Counted from the stretch's first letter, positions 25,963 to 34,935 are shown. The stretch: DNA of 64,000 nucleotides from Sphingomonas sp. NFR04 (GCF_900114095.1 NZ_FORV01000003.1:310001-374000), one strand, 5' to 3'. Numbers and translations are program-made. The notes: a model not told the origin generated them from the letters alone.

Positions 25963-26741
25963 TCACCATCACGATCGCCAATCAGAAGGGTGGGGTGGGC
26001 AAGACCACGACCGCCATCAATGTCGGCACTGCCCTCGCCGCCACCGGCAAGCGGGTGCTGCTGATCGATTTCGACCCGCAGGGCAACGCCTCGACCGGGC
26101 TCGGCATCGGCCGCGGGGATCGCGAGCATTCGAGCTACGACCTGCTCGTTTCCGACGCCGATCTGGAGGACGTGGCAGTGCCTACCACCGTCCCCGGCCT
26201 CGATGTGGTGCCGGCGACGCAGGATCTGTCGGGCGCCGAGATCGAGCTGATCGAGTTCGATGCGCGTACCCACCGCCTCGATGCCGCGATCAAGCGCCAT
26301 CGGGCCGAGCGCTGGGACGTGATCCTGGTCGACTGCCCGCCGTCGTTGGGACTGCTGACCGTCAATGCGATGGTCGCGGCGCATGCGCTGCTGGTGCCGC
26401 TGCAGTGCGAGTTCTTCGCGCTGGAGGGGCTGAGCCAGCTGCTCAACACCGTCGAGCGGATCCGCAGCCGGTTCAACCCGGGCCTGTCGATCCTTGGCGT
26501 CGCGCTGACCATGTATGACCGCCGCAATCGCCTTACCGACCAGGTCTCGGACGATGTCCGCGCGGTGCTGGGCAGGGTGGTGTTCGACACGGTCATTCCG
26601 CGCAACGTCCGCCTGTCCGAAGCACCGAGCCATGGCGTTCCCGCGCTGATCTACGATCATCGCTGTGCCGGCTCCGAAGCCTATATCGCGCTCGCTCGCG
26701 AAGTGATCGACCGCCTTCCCAAATTGCAGAAAGCCGCATGA
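25959..26741 (+). CDS. parA: Chromosome partitioning ATPase ParA
   Basis: 260 residues. The deviant Walker A NQKGGVGKTTTAIN, a DFDPQGNAS motif and the VDCPPSLGLLT Walker B-like strand are classic ParA. The N-terminus is short, without the helix-turn-helix of plasmid type Ia ParA, so it is a chromosomal Soj type. It forms DNA-bound gradients that move ParB-parS complexes to the new pole. ATG 25959 overlaps the rsmG stop and its own stop overlaps parB. Confidence 0.96.
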   Translation: MITITIANQKGGVGKTTTAINVGTALAATGKRVLLIDFDPQGNASTGLGIGRGDREHSSYDLLVSDADLEDVAVPTTVPGLDVVPATQDLSGAEIELIEFDARTHRLDAAIKRHRAERWDVILVDCPPSLGLLTVNAMVAAHALLVPLQCEFFALEGLSQLLNTVERIRSRFNPGLSILGVALTMYDRRNRLTDQVSDDVRAVLGRVVFDTVIPRNVRLSEAPSHGVPALIYDHRCAGSEAYIALAREVIDRLPKLQKAA

Positions 26742-27634
26742 CCGAATCTCCCGCCGCCGCCCGCAAGCCTCGCCCCGGTCTCGGCCGCGGGCTTTCCGCC
26801 TTGCTGGGCGACAGCATTCCCGAAGAGCCGATCAAGGGCAATCCGACGAGCAGCTCGGGCGTGCGGATGCTGCCGATCAGCTCGCTGGTGGCCGATCCCA
26901 ACCAGCCGCGCCGCCATTTCGACGAGGAGGCGCTGGACACGCTGGCGGAGTCGATCCGCACCCGCGGGCTGATCCAGCCGATCTTCGTGCGGCCGCACGG
27001 CCAGAGCTTCCAGATCGTCGCCGGCGAGCGCCGCTGGCGCGCGGCGCAGCGGGCGCGGCTCCACGAGGTGCCGGTGATCGTCCGCGAGCTGAGCGACGCC
27101 GAGACGCTCGAAATCGCGCTGATCGAGAATATCCAGCGCCAGGACCTCAACGCGATCGAAGAGGCCGAGGGCTATGCCCGGCTGATCCGCGAATTCGGCC
27201 ATACCCAGGAAGCGCTGGGCAAGATCGTCCACAAGTCGCGCAGCCACATCGCCAATCTGCTGCGCCTGCTCGATCTGCCGGTGCCGGTGCGCGAGATGGT
27301 GGTCGATCGCTCGCTGGAGATGGGCCATGCCCGTGCGCTGATCGGTGCGCCCGATCCCGAGAAGCTGGCGCGCGAAGTCGTCGCCAAGGGACTGTCGGTG
27401 CGCGACACCGAGAAGCTGGCGCGCACCGCCAAGCCGGCGCCGAAGCGCAAGGCGAGCGACAGCCGCAGCGAGGGCGATCCCGATATTGCCGCGCTCGAGC
27501 GGCATCTGGGCGACGTGCTCGGTCTCAACGTGCGCATCGCGCATGCCGAGAAAGGTGGCACGCTGACGGTGGGCTATTCGACCCTCGACCAGCTCGACAT
27601 GGTGTGCCAGCGGCTCAGCGGCGAACGTATCTGA
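26738..27634 (+). CDS. parB: Chromosome partitioning protein ParB
   Basis: 298 residues. The N-terminal GLGRGLSALLGD recruits ParA. The ParB/Srx CTPase domain has box NPRQ-like DPNQPRRHFDEEAL, then GERRWRAAQRA. The helix-turn-helix of the central domain (LGKIVHKSRSHIANLLRLL) binds parS, and a C-terminal dimer domain ends the protein. It spreads from parS as a CTP-gated clamp. Four parS-like sites lie within 5 kb. A weak hairpin follows the stop. Confidence 0.96.
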   Translation: MTESPAAARKPRPGLGRGLSALLGDSIPEEPIKGNPTSSSGVRMLPISSLVADPNQPRRHFDEEALDTLAESIRTRGLIQPIFVRPHGQSFQIVAGERRWRAAQRARLHEVPVIVRELSDAETLEIALIENIQRQDLNAIEEAEGYARLIREFGHTQEALGKIVHKSRSHIANLLRLLDLPVPVREMVVDRSLEMGHARALIGAPDPEKLAREVVAKGLSVRDTEKLARTAKPAPKRKASDSRSEGDPDIAALERHLGDVLGLNVRIAHAEKGGTLTVGYSTLDQLDMVCQRLSGERI

Positions 27635-27697
27635 TCGGGTTCTGCTGCCCTTTCTGGCAGGTTTGAGCTTCGCAAGCAGCGTGGCAGCCTTGTCGTC

Positions 27698-28903
27698 ATG
27701 CTGCTATCCGCGTCGGGCCGTGGGCCGATCCTTTCCTTCGACTTCCCGCTCTCGCGCAGCGCAGCGCTGGGACGGCTGGCTGCCTTCTTGCCCCACGCGG
27801 GTTCGGATTATGCCCGGCATCGCAATGAGGAGCGGGGGCAGGGGCAGCACCATGCGGTATCGCGGCTCTCGGCCGCGTTGCGGCGGCGGCTGATCAGCGA
27901 GGCGGAGGTTGCCGAAGCGGTGGTGCGCATGCATGGTGCCGGAGCGGCTGCCAAGTTCGTCGCAGAGCTGCTCTGGCGCACCTATTGGAAAGGCTGGCTC
28001 GAGCAGCGTCCCTCGATCTGGCACGACTGGCGCGCCGACTGTGCGCGGCTGACCAAGCAGGGGTTGCCGGAGGGCTATGCTGCGGCGATCGAAGGGCGGA
28101 CCGGGATCGATGCGTTCGACGCATGGCTCCGCGAACTGCGCGAGACCGGCTATCTGCACAATTGGGCGCGGATGCAGTTTGCCTCGATCTGGATCTTCAC
28201 GCTTCGACTTCCCTGGCAGCTCGGCGCAGCCTTCACCTTTCACCACTTCGTCGATGCGGACCCGGCTTCGAACACGCTGTCGTGGCGCTGGGTGGCCGGC
28301 TTGCATACGCAGGGGAAGGCGTATCTTGCGGACGCCGAGCGGATAAAGGCGCAGACCGGTGGGCGCTTCGATCCCAAGGGTCTTGCGATCACCGCCGACG
28401 TTCCACGTGAAACACCAAGCCCGGACCTTTGTCGCATCCGGATGCCGACGCCCCCGGATCCGCAGGCGCCGGCGCTGCTGCTGCTGACCCCGGAGGATCT
28501 GTCGCTGGAGACCGAGATGGATCTACAAGCGCTGGACGTCCGGCGCGTGGTGGCATGCCGCGCACATTGCAGTGGTGCGGCGGACCTTGCCGCCGTCGCG
28601 GATGGCTTGCAGCGCGCGTCCGGCCACTGGCGCGCACCAGCGCTTTGGGTAGATGACATGAAAGCCGCGCTCGCGGTCGCGCAGCAAGACGGCGTTGCGC
28701 AGATCGTGACCGGGTACGCCCCTGTCGGGCCGGTCGCGGAGTCGCTGGCCGCGCAGCGCGAGGGCACAGAGGTCCGCATCGCCGAACATCGCCGCGCCTG
28801 GGACGAGCGTGCATGGCCATATTGCCGGAAGGGCTATTTTGCCCTGGCCCAGCACATTCCCGCGCTGCTCGACGCCGCCGAGCTGGCGCCATTGCGCGCG
28901 TAA
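27698..28903 (+). CDS. Photolyase/cryptochrome-like FAD-binding protein with unusual domain order
   Basis: 401 residues. Residues about 30-235 match the alpha-helical FAD-binding half of photolyases, notably YLHNWARMQFASIW, DADPASNTLSWRWVAGLHT and GKAYLADAERI. The following 130 residues (APALLLLTPEDLSLE, then APALWVDD and QIVTGYAPVGPVAE) look like an alpha/beta Rossmann-type domain. In ordinary photolyases the alpha/beta antenna domain comes first, so the order seems reversed. The substrate is unknown: it may repair DNA or be a photoreceptor. A parS-like site lies inside. I am confident of the FAD half, less so of the second half. Confidence 0.72.
   Translation: MLLSASGRGPILSFDFPLSRSAALGRLAAFLPHAGSDYARHRNEERGQGQHHAVSRLSAALRRRLISEAEVAEAVVRMHGAGAAAKFVAELLWRTYWKGWLEQRPSIWHDWRADCARLTKQGLPEGYAAAIEGRTGIDAFDAWLRELRETGYLHNWARMQFASIWIFTLRLPWQLGAAFTFHHFVDADPASNTLSWRWVAGLHTQGKAYLADAERIKAQTGGRFDPKGLAITADVPRETPSPDLCRIRMPTPPDPQAPALLLLTPEDLSLETEMDLQALDVRRVVACRAHCSGAADLAAVADGLQRASGHWRAPALWVDDMKAALAVAQQDGVAQIVTGYAPVGPVAESLAAQREGTEVRIAEHRRAWDERAWPYCRKGYFALAQHIPALLDAAELAPLRA
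28399..28414. promoter_or_regulatory. parS: parS-like site 4, inside the photolyase-like gene
   Basis: CGTTCCACGTGAAACA, 14 to 15 of 16 positions consistent with the two half-site types seen here; the outermost left base differs. It is the most distant of the four sites from parA. Confidence 0.75.
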
Positions 28904-29105
28904 TCAAGAACTGCTGGATCATGGTAAAGAAATGATGAACACTTTGACGCACCGCAGCGTTGGCGCGGTACGAAGGGTGAGGCATGATCGAGCAGCTGCA
29001 CGACGACCAATGGCGGGGTCATGGCTCCGAAGCGCTGCGGCCGACCTGGCATGACGCGGCGCGCGACGCGATCCGCCATCGGCTCGCGTCGCCCCCAAAA
29101 CGGCC
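28904..29105. other. Gap at the left edge of the carbohydrate island
   Basis: A 202-base stretch without a recognised gene. It holds a 57-codon plus-strand frame (28984-29157, starting MIEQLHDDQW) after a fair ribosome-binding site AGGGTGAGG. The frame runs into the 3' end of the convergent esterase gene and has no recognisable family. It could be a truncated gene left at the island junction or chance. No terminator hairpin is obvious. Confidence 0.3.
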
Positions 29106-30173
29106 TCAGCGCTGGTTCGGGAAGACCAGGTTCTTGCTGAAGAAGGGCAGGACGTAATTCTGGAACCGGTCGGCCACCGCGCTGGTGTGGTCGCCGGGAT
29201 AGAGGGTGAAGCTGTTGGGCACGCCGTAGCGGTCCAGCGTCTCGTGCAACGTCTGCGCATCGCCGCGTAGGCCGTCCTTGTCGCCGACGTCGATCGCGAT
29301 CGCCCGGTAGCGGCGCAGCTCGCCGATATATTGGTCGACGAACGCGAGCGGGGCATTCGCCGCCCATTTCGCCAGCACCTCGGGCCGTTGCTTGCCGTCC
29401 TCGATCGGCAGGTCGAGATAGAGCGGCGGCGCCTTGGGGTCGGGTGACCAGGCCGCCGCCGCGGCCAGCGTTGCGCGCAGGCCCCAAGAGAGCTTGGTCG
29501 CGTCCTCGCGGGTCTTGATCGCGGCGATCTGTGCGAGCCCATTGGCGTCGAGCAGGCTCGCGTCGCGCGCCGAGAGGCAGCAGGGGCTCATCATATAGAC
29601 CGCGCCGAACACATCGGCATGCTTCATCCCGATGCGGCTCGCGCCATAGCCACCCATCGAATGGCCGACCAGACCGCGGCTCTCGCGCGTGGCGACCGTG
29701 CGGTAATGCGCATCGATATAGGCGACGAGGTCATGCGCGACGAAGCGCTCGAAATCGCCCGTGGTCGGCGAGCTCGAGTACATGGAGCCATTGTGCAGCG
29801 TCTTGCTGTCCGGCAGCACCAGGATCACCGGCTTCGCACCCAGCGTATAGGCGCCCTCGACGACTTGGGGAACATGGATCTCCTTGATCCATTGCTCGGC
29901 ACCGATCGAATAGCCGTGGAGCGCGTAGACGACCGGGTAGCGCTTACGCGGTGCCTTGGCATAGTCGGGCGGCAGCACCACGATTACGTCGCGATCGGCG
30001 CTCTCGCCTTCCAGATTGCCTTCGATCGCGGGCGAATGGACCTTGATCCGCTGCACCGTCACCGCAGGGGCGCCCGCCACCACCGGTGGGATCTGCGTCT
30101 GCACCTGTGCCGAAGCGGGTGCCATCCACAGGCCTGCCAGCAGTGCCGCGCGCATCGCCAAATATCTGCCCAT
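29106..30173 (-). CDS. Secreted alpha/beta-hydrolase esterase (esterase D/feruloyl esterase-like, CE1 type)
   Basis: 355 residues with a signal peptide ending ASAQ, starting at ATG 30173 behind GGGAGAGAG. PF00756-type features: YPVVYALHGYS, GHSMGGYGASRIGMKH with the nucleophile serine, and a C-terminal GDHTSAV providing the His. Such secreted esterases remove feruloyl or acetyl groups from hemicellulose or act on small esters. It diverges from the GH51 arabinofuranosidase gene across 173 bases, which suggests a role in arabinoxylan breakdown. Substrate is inferred from context only. Confidence 0.82.
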   Translation of the reverse strand: MGRYLAMRAALLAGLWMAPASAQVQTQIPPVVAGAPAVTVQRIKVHSPAIEGNLEGESADRDVIVVLPPDYAKAPRKRYPVVYALHGYSIGAEQWIKEIHVPQVVEGAYTLGAKPVILVLPDSKTLHNGSMYSSSPTTGDFERFVAHDLVAYIDAHYRTVATRESRGLVGHSMGGYGASRIGMKHADVFGAVYMMSPCCLSARDASLLDANGLAQIAAIKTREDATKLSWGLRATLAAAAAWSPDPKAPPLYLDLPIEDGKQRPEVLAKWAANAPLAFVDQYIGELRRYRAIAIDVGDKDGLRGDAQTLHETLDRYGVPNSFTLYPGDHTSAVADRFQNYVLPFFSKNLVFPNQR

Positions 30174-30283
30174 CGCTCTCTCTCCCATGCACGGCCGCTT
30201 AGGCCGTCTATTCTTGTCGGCGCAGTTCCGCCGCCGCGAAGCTGCACGCTTTACCAAGTAAAGCCGCCAACACCCCGATATAC

Positions 30284-30295
30284 GGTAGCGTTAAC
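30284..30295. promoter_or_regulatory. LacI-type operator-like motif before the GH51 gene
   Basis: GGTAGCGTTAAC shares ten of twelve positions with GATAGCGCTAAC (34909-34920) ahead of the TonB receptor. Both are imperfect palindromes around CG, typical of LacI-family sites. It lies in the esterase/GH51 divergent promoter region. No LacI-family gene is in the window. Confidence 0.45.
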
Positions 30296-30346
30296 ATCTA
30301 TCTTCGGATACAACAGCTCGGAGTAAATAAAAAGAGGGAGAGGGGT

Positions 30347-32410
30347 ATGGCACGGTTGCGCACTGGCATGTCTGCCTTGTTGTTCGCGTGCACCATTTCG
30401 CCGGCGGAAGCACAGGGCCTGCAGGCGACGATCGATGCGGGCCGCGCCTCGGCACCCGTCACCCAATACGAATATGGCATGTTCATCGAGCCGATCGGCG
30501 GCCTGGTCGCGAGGACACTGTGGGCGGAGATGCTCGACGACCGCAAATTCTACTATCCCGTCGTGCCCGCCGTGCGCGACGTGCCGCCACCGCCCAATGC
30601 CGAGGGGCGGCCCGGGGTCGCCTATCGCAAATGGCGCCCGATCGGCGGCGACGACGCCGTCACCATGGACCCGCACGACCCCTATGTCGGCACGCAGAGC
30701 CCCAGCGTCGCGCTGGATGCGACGACCCCGCGGGGCCTCGCGCAGGACGGCATCGGCGTCGCAAAGGGCGAGCGCTATGTCGGTTCGCTATGGCTGCGCG
30801 GCGATGCGGGCGCGCGGGTGCAGGTGCGGCTAGCCTGGGGGCAGGGGAGCGGCGACGGCCAGACCGTGGCGCTGCCCACCCCGGCCGCGGGTTGGCAGCG
30901 CGTCACCTTCGCCTTCACCCCGCAGGCCGACAGCGCCGATGCCCGCTTCGAGATCACCGGTATCGGCACCGGCCGTTTCAACGTCGCCGCCGCCTCGCTG
31001 ATGCCCGACGACAATATCGACGGCTGGCGGGCGGACACCACCGCGCTCGCCCGGACGCTCAACTCGGGCTTCTGGCGGCTCCCCGGCGGCAACTTCCTCT
31101 CCGACTGGGACTGGCACGAAGCGATCGGCCCGCGCGACCGGCGCCCGCCGATGTTCGACCATGCCTGGAGCGCGATGCAGACCAACGACCAGGGCATGGA
31201 CGAGTGGATGACGCTGGCCAGGCTGGTCGGCGTCGAGCCCTATGTCACGGTCAATGCGGGGCTGGGCGATGCCAACTCGGCGGCCGAGGAGGTCGAGTAT
31301 CTCAACGGCCCGGCGACCAGCGCATGGGGCGCCAAGCGCGCCGCCAACGGCCATCCAGAGCCCTACGGCGTGCGCTTCTGGAACATCGGCAACGAGCCCT
31401 ATGGCTGGTGGCAGATCGGCCGCACCACGCTCGACTATTTCATGATCAAGCACAACGAATTCGCCCGGGCAATGCGCGCCAAGGATCCGGGCATCGTGCT
31501 GATCGGATCGGGCGCGATGCCCGACCAGATGCATCCCAAGGGCACCAAGGAGAACCCGACGCTCGCCAGCATCCAACACAAGTTCGGCACCGACGAGGAT
31601 TGGACCGGCGGGCTGTTCGCCCAGGCCTGGGGCAATTTCGCCGGGGTGAGCGAGCATTGGTACGATCGTGCCGAGCAGCGCCCCGACGCGCCCGCCGATG
31701 CCGAGCTGCTCGAATATGTCCGCTCGCCCTCCAACCAGGTGCGGATGAAGGCCGAGGAGTGGAAGATCTACGAGCAGCGCTTCCCGGCGCTCCGCCGGGA
31801 CAAGATCTTCCTGTCGATCGACGAATATGCCTATTTCAGCCCGCCGACGCTCAAGAATGCGCTCGCCTACTCCATGGTGCTCCAGGAGATGCTGCGCCAC
31901 ACCGATTTCCTGACGATGAGCGCCTTCACCACCGGCGCTTCGACGATGGACATCACGCCCACTGCCGCGACGCTCAACGCCACCGGCATGGTGTTCAAGC
32001 TATACGGCGCGCATTTCGGCGCGGGCACGGTGCCGATCGCGCTCGACGGCAATGCGCCGCAGCCCGGCCCCAAATATGTGGTCGGCTACAGCCACCCGCA
32101 GGTGAAGGCGGGCAGCGCGACCTGGCCGCTCGACATGATCGCCGCGCGGAGCGCCGATGGGCGGACGCTCAAGATCGCCATCGTCAATGCCACGGTGAAG
32201 CCGCAGACCGTGGCGATCGCGCTGCAGGGGGTGCGCACGCGCGGTGCGGGGCGGCGCTGGCTGCTCAGCGGCGCGTCGCTCGCGGCGGAGAACAAGGTGG
32301 GCGCCGTGCCCGGCGTGACCATCGGCGAGGCGCGGGTGCCGGCGCTGGGCCGTTCGCTCACCGTGCCCGCGACCGCGACCGCGGTGTACGAATTCCCGAT
32401 CGTCCGCTGA
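30347..32410 (+). CDS. Alpha-L-arabinofuranosidase (GH51)
   Basis: 687 residues with a signal peptide ending AEAQ; ribosome-binding site GAGAGGGG. An N-terminal segment includes a CBM-like beta region (about 110-225). The TIM barrel has the acid/base Glu in FWNIGNEPYGWW and the nucleophile Glu in FLSIDEYAYF, and a beta-sandwich closes the protein. GH51 enzymes release arabinose side chains from arabinoxylan or arabinan. With the nearby esterase, TonB receptor and GH3 enzyme it forms a hemicellulose locus. Export suggests a periplasmic site of action. Confidence 0.9.
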   Translation: MARLRTGMSALLFACTISPAEAQGLQATIDAGRASAPVTQYEYGMFIEPIGGLVARTLWAEMLDDRKFYYPVVPAVRDVPPPPNAEGRPGVAYRKWRPIGGDDAVTMDPHDPYVGTQSPSVALDATTPRGLAQDGIGVAKGERYVGSLWLRGDAGARVQVRLAWGQGSGDGQTVALPTPAAGWQRVTFAFTPQADSADARFEITGIGTGRFNVAAASLMPDDNIDGWRADTTALARTLNSGFWRLPGGNFLSDWDWHEAIGPRDRRPPMFDHAWSAMQTNDQGMDEWMTLARLVGVEPYVTVNAGLGDANSAAEEVEYLNGPATSAWGAKRAANGHPEPYGVRFWNIGNEPYGWWQIGRTTLDYFMIKHNEFARAMRAKDPGIVLIGSGAMPDQMHPKGTKENPTLASIQHKFGTDEDWTGGLFAQAWGNFAGVSEHWYDRAEQRPDAPADAELLEYVRSPSNQVRMKAEEWKIYEQRFPALRRDKIFLSIDEYAYFSPPTLKNALAYSMVLQEMLRHTDFLTMSAFTTGASTMDITPTAATLNATGMVFKLYGAHFGAGTVPIALDGNAPQPGPKYVVGYSHPQVKAGSATWPLDMIAARSADGRTLKIAIVNATVKPQTVAIALQGVRTRGAGRRWLLSGASLAAENKVGAVPGVTIGEARVPALGRSLTVPATATAVYEFPIVR

Positions 32411-32465
32411 TCCCCCAGGCACCGCCGGCTTGCATGCCGGCGGTGCATCGCGCACCACGCCGGCC

Positions 32466-33122
32466 ATGGCCGAACCCGATATCGCGATCGAGGGGCTGAC
32501 GATCGTCGCCCACCCGCTGGTCCAGCACCGCCTCACCCGGCTGCGCGACCGGACCACGCCGCCCGAGCGATTCCGCGCCGAATTGCGCGCGGTAGCGACC
32601 TTGCTGGGTGCGGCGGCGCTGGCCGACCTGCCGCTGACGCCGCTGGCGATCGAGACGCCGGTGGCGGCGATGGAATCGCCGGTGCTGGGCTGTGCGCCCC
32701 CTGTGGTGGTGCCGGTGCTGCGCGCCGGCCTCGCCATGGCCGAGGGGTTGCTCGATCTGCTGCCCGAGGCGGCGGTGGCGCATCTCGGCCTCTATCGCGA
32801 TCCGCAGACACTCGAGGCGATCGAATATTATTTCAAGGCGCCTGCCGATATCGCATCGCGGCCGGTGCTGATGGTCGATCCGATGCTGGCGACCGGCAAC
32901 AGCGCGGTCGCGGCACTCGATCGGCTCAAGGCGGCGGGTGCGCGCGACCTGCGCTTCGTCTGCCTGCTCGCCGCGCGCCCCGGCGTGGAAGCGGTACGGG
33001 CGGCGCATCCCGATGTCGCGATCTGGACGGCGGGGCTCGACGCCGAGCTCAACGCGCACAGCTATATCGTGCCGGGCCTCGGCGACGCGGGCGACCGCGC
33101 CTTCGGCACCGAACACAGCTGA
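32466..33122 (+). CDS. upp: Uracil phosphoribosyltransferase
   Basis: 218 residues. It has the PRPP-binding loop VDPMLATGNSAVAALDRLK, PVLRAGLAMAEGLL and the C-terminal uracil-binding YIVPGLGDAGDRAFGT. It salvages uracil to UMP with PRPP. ATG 32466 is chosen; the longer frame start is poorly placed. It is a housekeeping gene placed between carbohydrate-island genes and converges on the cupin-like gene with a 3-base gap. Confidence 0.95.
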   Translation: MAEPDIAIEGLTIVAHPLVQHRLTRLRDRTTPPERFRAELRAVATLLGAAALADLPLTPLAIETPVAAMESPVLGCAPPVVVPVLRAGLAMAEGLLDLLPEAAVAHLGLYRDPQTLEAIEYYFKAPADIASRPVLMVDPMLATGNSAVAALDRLKAAGARDLRFVCLLAARPGVEAVRAAHPDVAIWTAGLDAELNAHSYIVPGLGDAGDRAFGTEHS

Positions 33123-33125
33123 GCG

Positions 33126-34118
33126 TCAGCCGCCGCGCAGCAGCTGCATCACGAAGGCGCGGATCCGCCCGCGATTCTCGCGGCTGTCGGCGAGGATGCC
33201 GTGGCGCTCGGGCGGGAGATGCGCGAGCGGGTGGCCGTCGGGCCGAAAGGCATAATGGTCGAAAAAGGCGCGCCATGCCGCCCGCTCGGCCGGGGGGCGC
33301 TCGGCCAGCGTCGTCATCGCCAGTAGCAGCGCGGTGTAGGGGGAATCGGGGCCGCTGGCGAAATCGTCCCACCAATAGTTCATCAGCAGGTTGAACGGCG
33401 CGGTCGCCTCGACCTGGTGCCACCAGAGCTTGGGCAGATAGAGCGCATCGCCGGGAAGGAGCGTCACCGTCAGCGCCCGCGCCCGGGCGGCGGCGAAACG
33501 GGGGTAGCGGGGGTCCTGCGGGTCGGCGGTGGCGGCGAGGCTCACCGGCTGGCCCGCCATCGTGTGGTCGATCGGGCCGATATAGAGATCACCGATCGCA
33601 TCGGGCGGATAGAGCGTGAAGCGGCGCTCGCCCGCGATCACGCAGGCGAGATTGTCGAAGCGATCATAATGGCAGGCGACCGTCGAGGCATTGCCGATCC
33701 ATAGTCGCGGCAGCACGCCGGGCGGCACCAGCGGCAGGGGATTGGCCTCGGCAAAGCCGGGCAGGTGATCCTCGGCGGGGAGCGAGCCGCAATAGACGCT
33801 GGGCTGGTCGGGCTCGGCCGCCGCGCGCGCGATGCGGGCGAGGGCGGTGTCCAGGTCGAGCGTCTCGCGCGCGAAGTTGAAGCCGTCCGGCCGGTCGCCA
33901 TAGGCATAGCGTCCGCCGATCGCCGGATCGCCGACAAATGCCTGCGCCGTGCGTCCGCTGTCGAAGCCGCGCAGATAGGCGCACAGGTCTTCCATGCTTG
34001 CCGCCGCCTGGGTCACCGGAAGGTCTGCCGCCGCACCTCGCAGCACGATGGGCACGCAGTCGCGGCGTGCTTCGGCGAAGTCTGCCGGAACGACGTCAGC
34101 GGCGACCTCGCGCAGCAT
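33126..34118 (-). CDS. Cupin-like (JmjC/Cupin_8) domain protein
   Basis: 330 residues. A jelly-roll iron site is suggested by HYDRFDNLACVIAGERRFTLYPP (HxD) and a distal His in LYLPKLWWHQVEA. It resembles Fe(II)/2-oxoglutarate-dependent dioxygenases of the FIH/JmjC type. It ends 2 bases after the SapC stop region, so SapC and this gene form one operon divergent from a TonB receptor. Such cupin, SapC and halogenase genes recur near large TonB receptors of sphingomonads, caulobacters and xanthomonads, with unknown joint function. Confidence 0.85.
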   Translation of the reverse strand: MLREVAADVVPADFAEARRDCVPIVLRGAAADLPVTQAAASMEDLCAYLRGFDSGRTAQAFVGDPAIGGRYAYGDRPDGFNFARETLDLDTALARIARAAAEPDQPSVYCGSLPAEDHLPGFAEANPLPLVPPGVLPRLWIGNASTVACHYDRFDNLACVIAGERRFTLYPPDAIGDLYIGPIDHTMAGQPVSLAATADPQDPRYPRFAAARARALTVTLLPGDALYLPKLWWHQVEATAPFNLLMNYWWDDFASGPDSPYTALLLAMTTLAERPPAERAAWRAFFDHYAFRPDGHPLAHLPPERHGILADSRENRGRIRAFVMQLLRGG

Positions 34119-34120
34119 CT

Positions 34121-34798
34121 TCAGGCCGCGAGCCTGCGGTTGCGGCGTGCGGCCAGCACCGCGATCTGCCGCAGCGACCCTGCGACGGCATAGGCGAGCT
34201 GAAGATGCCCTGCGCGGAACAGCGTGAGCACCGCCGCATCGTCGAGCGCATGAAGTGAATCGAGGCTCACCGTGTAGAGTCCCGTGAGATCGAGCGACGT
34301 GCCGTCGTCGAAGCGCAGCGTCACGTCGATCGGCTCGAGCAGCTTGTGGGCAAGCAGCGCGTCAACAAAGGCCTGGGTAGCCTCGACGCCGCGGTGCAGT
34401 TGGACCAGCGTCTGCTGGATGCCGCGCAAGGCCGGCGCGGGGGCCCCGTCGTCGCCGAACAGCGGCTCGCCCTCCTGCCCGCCGAATCGGGTGTCCGTCG
34501 GGTCGATCGCAATCGAGTCGCCGGCGATGAAGAAGCCCTGGCGCTCGACATGGAGCGGCCAGAAACCCTCGCCGGCGCGCAGCTCGACCAGCGATTCCCC
34601 CGGCTGGAAGCCCAGCATTGCGCCGACATAGAAGCGCCCGGTCTCGGCGTCCTTGGTGAGCAGCACCGGGCAGGCGGCGGCGGCGGCGGCAAATTCGGAC
34701 GCCACGACCGGTACGAAATAGGGAAGGGGGCCGGCAGCGGGACGGACCCGCAGATCGCGGTGCTCCACCGAATCGAGCAACGTCACGCCTTCAGCCAT
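34121..34798 (-). CDS. SapC family protein
   Basis: 225 residues. It starts MAEGVTLLDSVEHRDLRVRP behind AGAGGACAGG; upstream in-frame Mets are less likely. FVPVVASEFAAAAAACPVLLTKD, the GESLVELRAGEGFWPLHVERQGFF segment and the Phe/Leu-rich end match the SapC family, named after a Campylobacter S-layer-associated protein. No signal peptide is seen. The function in this setting is unknown, but it is a repeated companion of TonB receptor/halogenase loci. It is divergent from the TonB receptor. Confidence 0.85.
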   Translation of the reverse strand: MAEGVTLLDSVEHRDLRVRPAAGPLPYFVPVVASEFAAAAAACPVLLTKDAETGRFYVGAMLGFQPGESLVELRAGEGFWPLHVERQGFFIAGDSIAIDPTDTRFGGQEGEPLFGDDGAPAPALRGIQQTLVQLHRGVEATQAFVDALLAHKLLEPIDVTLRFDDGTSLDLTGLYTVSLDSLHALDDAAVLTLFRAGHLQLAYAVAGSLRQIAVLAARRNRRLAA

Positions 34799-34906
34799 TC
34801 CTGTCCTCTCCATCACGGCGCGTCGTGCGCCTCGTTCTGCATATCGGCTCACGGGGCCGGCGCCAATGGCCTGACTAAAGGGCAAGAATACCCCGACAAA
34901 AACCTG

Positions 34907-34935
34907 TTGATAGCGCTAACGCCAACGGCTACAGT
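34907..34935 (+). promoter_or_regulatory. Promoter with overlapping LacI-type operator before the TonB receptor
   Basis: TTGATA (34907-34912), 17-base spacer, TACAGT (34930-34935). The operator-like GATAGCGCTAAC (34909-34920) overlaps the -35 box and spacer, the position expected for repression. The rest of the 304-base SapC/receptor gap holds the leader frame described next. Confidence 0.55.

Noticed and set aside
27644..27670. Weak CTGCC/GGCAG hairpin after parB as a terminator
   Set aside because: Only five base pairs and a poor T-run; not strong enough to list.
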